Assembly (NCBI GenBank): GCA_945871415.1
Contig: CAMBWG010000156.1
Coordinates: 1 to 5,775 of the forward strand
Direction: 5' to 3'
DNA length: 5,775 bases
Origin: an uncultured Desulfovibrio sp.
GTDB lineage: Bacteria > Desulfobacterota > Desulfovibrionia > Desulfovibrionales > Desulfovibrionaceae
Below are positions 3,586 through 5,775 of this stretch, piece by piece. Both the position numbers and the translations under genes were made by a program. Each line of letters starts with the position of its first letter. Position 1 is the stretch's first letter. Below the pieces are notes generated by a model that was given only the letters and a program-made list of their open reading frames with translations, had not been told where the DNA came from and made no database searches.

Positions 3586-5775
3586 AGCCGCAGCGGGAAT
3601 AACCGCATTGCGGGCAGATCAGGCAGCCTTCCTGAAAGATGAGTTCGCCGCCGCATTCATGACAGCGATGTTCTTCCAGATCGGGGGCCAGCATACTCAC
3701 GGGCTGATCCTTGAGGTAGCGCCGCTCCAGCACCCAGGCGATGGCGTCGGGGATGGAGAGCAGCAGGCCCTTGCCGCGAAACACGGGATGTTCGCCGCCG
3801 ATGCCCTTGATCTGGGTCACGATGTCGCGAACGCTCACGCCGGAACGCAGGGCCAGCGATACCAGCCGCCCGATGGCTTCCGCCTTGGCGGTTATGGAAC
3901 GTCCGGACTTGCCGATAGTGGCGAAGACTTCAAAGGGCTTGCCGTCCACTTCGTTGACGGTGAGATACATGGCGCCAAGGCCGGTCTGCACTTTCTGAGT
4001 AAAGCCCTGCAGGATATCCGGGCGTTTGCGCACGGTAGACACGGGCTCCGCCGGGGCGGCGTTGCCGTCCATCTTCTGCTGGCCTTCGCCCGTTGCCAGT
4101 ACCTGCAGATTCTTGCAGCCGTCGCGGTAGACGGTTACGCCCTTGCAGCCTTCCTCATAGGCCATCCAGTAGATGGCGTGAATATCTTCCCGTGTGGCGC
4201 TGTTGGGCAGGTTGACCGTCTTGGAAACGGCGTTGTCGGTATGGCGCTGAAAAGCGGCCTGCATACGCAGATGCCATACGGGGTCAATATCCATAGCCGT
4301 CACAAAGACCTTGCGCAGGGATGCGGGCAGAAAATCCATCTGCTGGATGGAGCCGGTACGGGCCACGCTTTCCATGAGTTCCGGCGTGGCCTCGTTGACG
4401 CGATGCAGAGCGGCCTCGAAATGGGGATTTACTTCCACAAGGCGCTCGCCGTCGAGAATGTTACGCGTGAAACACAGGGCGAAAAGCGGCTCCACCCCGG
4501 ACGAGCAGCCGGCGATGATGGACAGGGTCCCCGTGGGCGCAATGGTGGTCACTGTCGCATTACGGTAGGGGCCCAGCCCCTGCCGGGCATAGACGGACGT
4601 TTCATAGGCAGGGAAGGGGCCGCGCTCCTCGGCCAGCATGGCGGACGCCGCATGACCTTCGGCATTGATAAAGCTCATGATGCGCTCGGCCAGCGCCGTT
4701 CCTTCCGGAGAATCGTAGGGCACGCCCAGCAAAAAGAGCAGGTCGGCAAAGCCCATGACGCCCAGCCCGATCTTGCGGTTGCGGCGAACGGTTTCCGCAA
4801 TGCGGTCCAGCGGAAAACGCGACGCGTCGATGACATTGTCGAGGAAGCGCACGGCCAGACGAATGACGCGGCGCAGTTCTTCCCAGTCAATACCGCCCTC
4901 AAAGGGATCGGCATCCTGCTCATGCCCCGGCACATGAAAGCAGGACAGATTGATGGAACCGAGATTGCAGGCCTCAAAGGGGAGCAGGGGCTGCTCGCCG
5001 CAGGGATTGGTCGACTCGATTTCTCCCTGATCCGGGGTCGGATTGTCGCGGTTGATTCTGTCCAGAAAGACAATGCCGGGATCGCCGGAAGACCAGGCCT
5101 TGTCCACCAGCAGATCAAAGATTTCCCGGGCGCGGCGCCGCCGCACCACCTTGCCGCTGTGCGGCGAGCGCAGGGCGTATTCCTCGTCCTTTTCCACGGC
5201 CTGCATGAAATCTTCGGTCAGGCCCACGGACAGATTGAAGTTGTTGAACTCGCCTTCTTTCTCCTTGGCGCGGATGAAGTCCTCGATATCGGGATGATCC
5301 ACACGCAGAATACCCATGTTCGCACCGCGCCGCGTGCCGCCCTGCTTGATCTGCTCCGTTGCGGTATTGAAGATGCGCAGGAAGGATACGGGACCGGACG
5401 CCACGCCGCCGGTGGAACCCACGCGGCTGTCCTTCGGGCGCAGACGGGAAAAGGAAAAACCCGTGCCGCCGCCGGACTTGTGAATCATGGCCGCATACTT
5501 CACGGCGTCGAAGATTTCCTCGATGGAGTCGCCCACCGGCAGCACAAAACAGGCCGAAAGCTGCCCCAGCTCCGTCCCCGCATTCATCAGCGTCGGGGAA
5601 TTGGGCAGGAATTTCCACGAGGTCATAAGATCATAGAACTCGCGGGCCAGCTGCTCCGGCGTATAGGGCGACGCCGGATGGGCTCGTTCGCTTTCGGCAA
5701 CGGAAGCGGCCACGCGCCAGAACAGGTCACGGGGAGTTTCCACGGTGGCGCCGTCCAGACTCTTGTGCAGATAGC
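3584..5775 (-). CDS. nrdJ: Adenosylcobalamin-dependent (class II) ribonucleotide reductase, 5' end outside the window
   Basis: This cytoplasmic enzyme reduces ribonucleotides to deoxyribonucleotides using a B12-generated thiyl radical, independently of oxygen. There are 729 codons in the window. The frame stays open to base 5775 (YLHKSLDGATVETPRDLF), so the GTG at 5741-5743 is an internal Val and the start lies beyond the edge, probably 40-60 codons away. In visible numbering the features are: LSACFVLP (redox Cys75), HKSGGGTGFSFSRLRP (98-113), STNPCGEQ (254-261, thiyl Cys258 flanked by catalytic Asn256 and Glu260), ACNLGSINL (redox partner Cys269, 11 residues after the thiyl Cys as in T. maritima NrdJ), and APTGTLSI (412-419). 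A TSCPD-type domain follows (about 590-690). A C-terminal zinc ribbon has CHEC, CLICPQC and a final Cys (704, 707, 717, 720, 723, 728), with the family-like ending CGYSRCG. No truncation is seen at the 3' end. Any promoter or cobalamin riboswitch would be off-window. Confidence 0.96.
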   Translation of the reverse strand, partial: YLHKSLDGATVETPRDLFWRVAASVAESERAHPASPYTPEQLAREFYDLMTSWKFLPNSPTLMNAGTELGQLSACFVLPVGDSIEEIFDAVKYAAMIHKSGGGTGFSFSRLRPKDSRVGSTGGVASGPVSFLRIFNTATEQIKQGGTRRGANMGILRVDHPDIEDFIRAKEKEGEFNNFNLSVGLTEDFMQAVEKDEEYALRSPHSGKVVRRRRAREIFDLLVDKAWSSGDPGIVFLDRINRDNPTPDQGEIESTNPCGEQPLLPFEACNLGSINLSCFHVPGHEQDADPFEGGIDWEELRRVIRLAVRFLDNVIDASRFPLDRIAETVRRNRKIGLGVMGFADLLFLLGVPYDSPEGTALAERIMSFINAEGHAASAMLAEERGPFPAYETSVYARQGLGPYRNATVTTIAPTGTLSIIAGCSSGVEPLFALCFTRNILDGERLVEVNPHFEAALHRVNEATPELMESVARTGSIQQMDFLPASLRKVFVTAMDIDPVWHLRMQAAFQRHTDNAVSKTVNLPNSATREDIHAIYWMAYEEGCKGVTVYRDGCKNLQVLATGEGQQKMDGNAAPAEPVSTVRKRPDILQGFTQKVQTGLGAMYLTVNEVDGKPFEVFATIGKSGRSITAKAEAIGRLVSLALRSGVSVRDIVTQIKGIGGEHPVFRGKGLLLSIPDAIAWVLERRYLKDQPVSMLAPDLEEHRCHECGGELIFQEGCLICPQCGYSRCG

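Noticed and set aside
5741..5743. GTG as the start of nrdJ
   Set aside because: The frame continues upstream without a stop to the window edge with family-like residues (YLHKSLDGATVETPRDLF), and the redox Cys would be too close to the N-terminus for this family.

Overview
The window looks like chromosomal DNA from a GC-rich Gram-negative bacterium. A Desulfovibrio-type sulfate reducer (Desulfovibrionaceae) is my best guess. The reasons are a long B12-dependent class II ribonucleotide reductase with a C-terminal zinc ribbon, a short MetF, and intergenic palindromes that resemble, from memory, those in such genomes. No database search was possible, so the taxonomy is an inference. I see no phage, insertion sequence, CRISPR array, rRNA or tRNA.

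Layout, left to right: (1) bases 1-144 hold the end of an intergenic repeat (family A), a sigma70-type promoter and a short hairpin leader; (2) 145-1020 (+) is metF, encoding methylenetetrahydrofolate reductase; (3) 1021-1507 has no gene but holds a mini copy of family A, two copies of a second repeat (family B) in opposite orientations, and between them a strong bidirectional terminator that separates the convergent genes; (4) 1508-2407 (-) encodes a secreted protein with a probable Ig-like region and a lectin/adhesin-tip-like C-terminus; (5) 2408-2604 carries a full family A element; (6) 2605-3126 (-) encodes a small YdjM/DUF457-type membrane protein; (7) 3127-3583 carries another full A element, a family B element and a mini-A palindrome; (8) 3584 to beyond 5775 (-) is nrdJ, whose 5' end lies outside the window.

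MetF (one-carbon/methionine metabolism) and NrdJ (dNTP synthesis) are housekeeping enzymes. The two genes between them are a cell-surface or periplasmic protein and an inner-membrane protein. The genes appear to be separate transcription units, each bounded by repeats, and not one operon.

The most notable content is the intergenic DNA. Family A is a roughly 145-bp element with imperfect terminal inverted repeats and four internal hairpins, two of which show pairing-preserving substitutions between copies. It also occurs as about 27-bp mini palindromes. All three genes whose 3' end abuts a family A end stop with TAG in exactly the same register against the element (TAG followed by AGCGTTTC). 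Family B is a second, unrelated element of about 135-145 bp with GGGGGACGG-type inverted ends and a large hairpin, present three times. Both look like non-autonomous, MITE-like or REP-like elements. No mobilising enzyme is present in the window.
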